DNA from: Cordia subcordata
Lineage: Eukaryota; Streptophyta; Magnoliopsida; Boraginales; Cordiaceae
Assembly: GCA_028554755.1 (NCBI GenBank)
Contig: JAPTOF010000019.1
Location: forward strand, 3,854,001-3,918,000
Direction of reading: 5' to 3'
DNA: 64,000 nt
The position numbers and the translations under genes are program-made. Below are positions 59,324 through 64,000 of this stretch, one piece after another; position 1 is the first letter of the stretch; each line of letters starts with the position of its first letter. Below the pieces are notes generated by a model. The model was not told the origin of the DNA. It made no database searches and saw only the letters and a program-made list of their open reading frames with translations.

Positions 59324-62300
59324 TCACCACCTCCGACGCCTCCTCCCATACCAATATGCAAATGCAGCTATTGACGCAGCCAGGATAACCCCGGCCGTCG
59401 CGTGCCAAGCATGTAATGGTTTCTCCATAATAAGACCAGAACCACCGACTTCAACAGGCGCAGATGGTGCAGGTTTCCTGCTCACTGACAATGCAAAACC
59501 CAAACCCTGCGTCTCAAGCTCACCTAAGTCTTCTATTGCTGGCTGGAGCCTAGTTGCCTTGGCTATAGCCTCATACTCCTCTTTGGTTCCACCCTCGAGG
59601 AAAGAGCCGACAAGGCGACCCTTGCTTATCCAGTATGCGCCAATTGTAGTGCCTGAGAAGTCCCCAAAATGAATGACTTCCCCTACATTATCCCCATAAA
59701 ACTGCCAAGACAAGGTGAAGACCCTGGAGTAGAAGAATGGCAAGTAATCAAAGTCACCCGACTTGGCTGGGTCCATCATTGCAGCAACAGCATGCCTTGC
59801 TGACTTCCTTGCAAAGTCAACATGCTCAAGTCTACGCATTTCTCCAAAAACTTTAACGGGAAATGCTGCAACATCCCCAACAGCATAGACTGAGCTGTTG
59901 CTCGATTGCATCAGCCCATTCACCTTGATTCCCCCTTTCTCAAGAGTTAATTGGCCTTCAAACAGGCTCGTATTTGGACGGATTCCGATACCAACCACAA
60001 CCATATCGGTGGGCAGCTTACTCCCATCTCTGAGATTAACAGCAGTAACCTAATGATAAGTTTGGACAGTCCAAACTTCATGATTAGTACTACTAGCATA
60101 TCAAGAAAATTGTGAAATATCTATTTGTACAAGTTACAAAAGTTAGTCAATGTCTAGGATATGGCCACAATTCTAAAATAAAGTAACTACCCATGCTCTA
60201 TTGGTATCTAATCACCATATTGTATGATAAATCTTCAGACATCCTCAGTAGTCATAATAATGCGTACCAACAGCCAAAATTAAAACGAAAAGAAGTAATA
60301 CGCTATTGAAGCAGACAAAAAAGTATTCACCTTCCCGTCCGAGTTGAAGTCAAAAGATGTCAATACGGTTCCTTTGATAAACTTCACCCCTTTAGTCTTG
60401 TAAAATTCTTCATAGTAACTTGCAATTTTTGGTGTAAACAATCGAGCCACTACAAGACAAAACAATTTCATGGTTATACATTAGAACAGGAAAGATAGCG
60501 CATTGGCCTTACTCTTAACTTCAATAAGTTCATTTCAATTCAGCGAAGAAAGTAAGAAATATCCGTGTGATCTAGAAATGTTCAGACTCGCATAGGAGCT
60601 AGATGCCACACCACCATTATCATATAAAAATATGGTTCATGGGCACTTGCATTGGCAACATAATAACTGACTTGCAGGACATGCAATAGATGAATTGCAT
60701 TAGGTCCTTGATAGAGAATCACAGCCAAATCCAGAGAGAATTGTTCTTGATCCATTACTAGGAAAGGAACAAATGTCAAGTATTTTAGCGTACTCCTGGA
60801 ACTCAATCTGATGATGAATTGCCTGCTTTCAAATAACATGACAATCAAGGCCTACAAATGACCTTGAAGGTCTAGTAAGAGTCGATTCATTTCCTTTTCC
60901 CTAGGCCCCAAACTCCCAAATAGCATGCCTAACTTGTTATGAATTGTACCAAACAACTTGACAAGGGAAAACCTCATGAAGCACATGTAAGTGATATAAC
61001 TGTACTGGTTTCCAGTGGAAACAGAAAGGAACAAGAGGATTTCTGAGCATAAAATACTTACTGCAGTGGGCCTCTGGGAAAACCATGGTAACATTTACTT
61101 TGTTTACAACCAAAGAGGCAGCACACTCCATTCCTATGTAGCCACCACCTATAACTACAGCATTTCCTCCAGAACAGTTTTGCATCACATGCGAAAGCCT
61201 TGTTGCATCAGCCAAATCCCGCAAATAACAGATATTTTCAGCATCTGACCCAGTTACCCCAAACTCTTCAAGCTTTAGTGCCTACATGTAACAGAAGCAG
61301 ATTAGAGGCAAAACATATTTATCTATATTTCTCCTGCAGTTAGGCAAATTGTCTTTTGTATTTCTTGTAGGGAAGTAACACTATATTTTAATATATGATT
61401 TCTTCAAAAGCTCACATGCTGCCTTCAACATACATATACAAAGAAGCACTAATGTAAACTCATACAGAGGTGCAACAAATGTCAAATATAGAGAAATTTC
61501 TTAAGGTTAAATCTCATGTCTGGACAAGCTCAAGCATCAAATCTGCTCTTCATCTTGTAAAAACTATTCATATCTTTCCTTCTTCCATGCTAAGGTAGCT
61601 TCAATTAGGTTAATTCATGCATGCAGATAAGATAAACTTCTCATCTAGGACAGCAAGGTATTAGAACACTGCAAGGTTAGCTACAGTACCCGAGCACCTG
61701 TTGCTACAATGAGAATCCTGTAGCTTATAGTTTCCCCTGTTGCAGTTAGTAGTGTCTTCCGCCTCACATCAGCAGATTTAACTCGGGTTCCAAGAATCAA
61801 CTCAATACCTAAAGACAATTAGATAAACCTTGCACATCAGGAAAAACCATTCAGGATAATGAAAATATGACTTCGTCCTTTTTGGTAACAAGAGTATCTA
61901 AACCATTTAGATATGCTCATCTTATAAGATTAAAGAGCATGAGTTAGTGTTAAAGCTGATCTCAGTAATCTTCTTTTACTCGATTTGGCAATAGATGCTA
62001 CAAGAAACCACTAGGTGATGGTCAATTAAATAGCACAATATTTTCAGATAAAAATTAAGGTCCAATATGGAACAGAACCATAGTAGTTAGACTCAGAAAT
62101 ATTGCATCAGAGCATCATCTAGGCAGTCCAATGTAATCATGATCTACAGAGACATATTATCATGAGAAAATCTTAACCATGAGCTCCTTTTAAGTTCGGA
62201 AACTTTAGACCCCCATCAGAACTTAACCAGACAGAATCCTCTTGCAACTGATTCATAAGTTTCATGAGTATAACTCAAACAAAATATGAAAAGAAGAAGA

Positions 62301-63017
62301 AATAGTGCACTTAAACTTAATTATCTTGGAACTTGTCTGCTAAGTAACCTTTAGCATCTTTCGAGTATGTTCGTGAATCAAAACCATAAACCCAAAACGA
62401 CCATGAAACTTTCGGGCACAATTGTGCTGTGTTTGCATTAAACCAGACCAAGCCTTATCCTCTAGATGGGGTTGGCTAACATGATGTCCACATTACACTA
62501 CAGAGAATATACAGTGAGTACAATGAGTTCGGTTGTGTTTAGAAAAGAACAAACACGTTTTCTTTGCAAATAAGCAAACAGCATAAACCTCAATGATATT
62601 AAAAGATATGATATATTGCATAAATTGATTAAGTTATGAGATCACAATATGAGATATATTACCATGTTCCTTGTACCATTTTGTTGTCAGCCTCTCCTCG
62701 CTGGTACCAACACAACAGTGAAATGACGGGAGGCGTGCAGGAGCTACATACATAAAACTTAAGAATAAGTACATTCCATCCACGTAATCAAGAGAACAAA
62801 GTAAAGTAAAAAAATATAACTGGAAATGATGATTACTTTTATAAAGTATTGAAATAAATAAGGACACGTCTACAAGAGATGTGAAACCGAAGGAAGTTTA
62901 GACAACAGTAACAGATATATTGCAAAAGTAGTACAGGCAAAAGAGATTACGAGAACAAAATATACCTTCTGGAAGTAGAAAACCTTTGCTCAAGGCAGGT
63001 CTTTCATATGGTGCAAC
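59324..63017 (-). CDS. Monodehydroascorbate reductase, peroxisomal membrane type (5' end missing)
   Basis: Six exons in the window: 63017-62966, 62743-62663, 61808-61690, 61281-61062, 60449-60331 and 60049-59324. They give 1317 bp, 438 residues plus stop. Family members are about 488 residues, so about 45-50 N-terminal residues with the first FAD-binding glycine motif are missing, in an exon beyond 64000. Visible parts are VAPYERPALSKGFLLPE, the NAD-binding glycine motif AVVIGGGYIGMECA, the second FAD motif VYAVGDVAAFP, and the C-terminal MDAR region with WQFYGDNVGEV and GSFLEGGTKEEY. A C-terminal membrane segment (WHATAGVILAASIAAFAYWYG) ends in RRRRRW, the tail seen in Arabidopsis MDAR4 that places it on peroxisome membranes. 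The enzyme reduces the monodehydroascorbate radical with NADH and so helps remove H2O2 around peroxisomes. Confidence 0.95.
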
Positions 63018-64000
63018 CTAAAAGAAGAAATAATGCCTTTTTGAGCATGTAAGAAACTGAAGACAGAAAGTCTTGTTTCCATAAAATCCTTACGCTATTA
63101 ACAAAGTAAAAATAACATTGTTACTCAGACCTGAGTTTTTTTCTTTCTTTCTTACTCATGTTGCTTTACAAATTACAGGTCAGCAAAAATTAGGTTTCCA
63201 AAATCCCTATCCACGTTGACTCATCCATCAACATCCTTGTTCCCCCACCCTAACCCAGTCCAGAATATGACAGGAAAATCTCCTCCTCCTAATATTTGCT
63301 GTGTTGATGCAGTAATTATAAGTATTGATGTAGCTAATATGTACCAGAAACATTATACTACTATCGCAATGGCCTAAAATACAATGAGCTTCATTAACAG
63401 GCCCGAAATACATTAAACGTGATGATAAACAAGAACACTCCTTACAATTTATTAAACCAAACACAACCCCTTTATGGATTAGATTAAGACATTACAACAA
63501 TGTTTTCTGTCTTGATGGAGCAATTTGCTATATCCGGATATTAACTAAACTATAGTCTATGATTCTCACTACCAGAAACATTAAAAAACATTAATCCATG
63601 ACTAAATACATGACAATATCAAGAATTTGATTCGAAATTGACAGCTCAATGCCGAGATTAAGCCTGTTTACAAATGAAATCTAAAGCCTGTCATAGCAAT
63701 TAACTGAAAAGAAAGGCTAATCCAAATGTGATAGCGATTCTCATTTCTAATAGCTCAATTCAGAAACACTTCGAGAACATGAAAATTATGACCGCCAAAT
63801 CAACTAAGCATTTTAGTTCTTTGACAGCATCCTGAGTTTTAAAACAATGGTGTTCACCAAATTCCCACTATGCGAGTACAGAATCAAATTAGGGTCCATA
63901 GTATTAATATATGAGGTGTCAAACTCATTAAATTTGTCACCTAAACCCCAAAAGTAGACTTGAATGCAATCAATTTCACCAGAAGTTGAAGAAATAAAAG
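63018..64000 (-). other. 5' intron of the MDAR gene, running off the window
   Basis: A good acceptor (TTTTAG) abuts the exon at 63017. I searched the minus strand to 64000 for the expected first MDAR exon and did not see it, so this is at least 983 bp of intron. AT-rich, no repeats of note. Confidence 0.6.

Noticed and set aside
1..64000. CRISPR arrays, operons, phage or bacterial defence genes, plastid or mitochondrial insertions
   Set aside because: Looked for and not seen. Repeats are tandem, microsatellite or transposon-derived, and all genes are of plant nuclear type.

Overview
The window is nuclear DNA of a flowering plant, most likely a eudicot. The evidence is many-exon genes with GT-AG introns, very AT-rich and T-rich introns and spacers, plant-only protein families (DUF1645, plastid L12, peroxisomal MDAR with a membrane tail), and plant transposons (an Athila-type LTR element, L1-type LINEs, Tourist-like MITEs). 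I see no bacterial, phage or CRISPR content. The species cannot be named from sequence alone.

Layout from left to right. 848-1666 (-) is an intronless DUF1645 gene. 4225-12995 (-) is an 11-exon P4-ATPase lipid flippase of the ALA8-ALA12 clade, intact at 1182 residues, with an antisense 5'-truncated LINE in intron 9. 19790-28500 (+) is a 20-exon STE20/GCK-type kinase of the BLUS1-like group (683 residues). 32956-35636 (+) is a 5-exon cinnamoyl-CoA reductase-like dehydrogenase (365 residues). 38607-45317 (-) is a defective Athila-like Ty3/Gypsy retrotransposon bounded by a 5-bp target duplication. 46230-46763 (+) is an intronless Cys-rich membrane protein of unknown function. 50492-54337 (+) is a 4-exon universal stress protein (175 residues). 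57241-57816 (-) is the nuclear gene for plastid ribosomal protein bL12c, with a tRNA-Pro(TGG) 180 bp upstream on the same strand. 59324-63017 (-) is a peroxisomal-membrane-type monodehydroascorbate reductase whose first coding exon lies beyond the right edge.

The exon models were built by hand from GT-AG sites. For the ATPase, kinase, reductase-like and USP genes the exon lengths sum to a multiple of three with no internal stop, so these genes look intact.

The genes do not form one pathway. What links them is inherited gene order. From memory, DUF1645, ALA8, RPL12 with tRNA-Pro, and MDAR4 are neighbours in one Arabidopsis chromosome 3 segment (around At3g27820-At3g27880). The kinase, CCR-like, membrane-protein and USP genes match a second segment on chromosome 5 (around At5g14680-At5g14720). 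Here the second group sits inside the first, which suggests an ancestral combined block that was split or fractionated in Arabidopsis.

I did not find a convincing new biological system. The items most worth following are the retroelement with its protease joined to an integrase tail in one frame, the microhomology-flanked deletion in one of its LTRs, the MITE family seen at least six times here, the combined synteny block, and an in-frame duplication at a splice acceptor.
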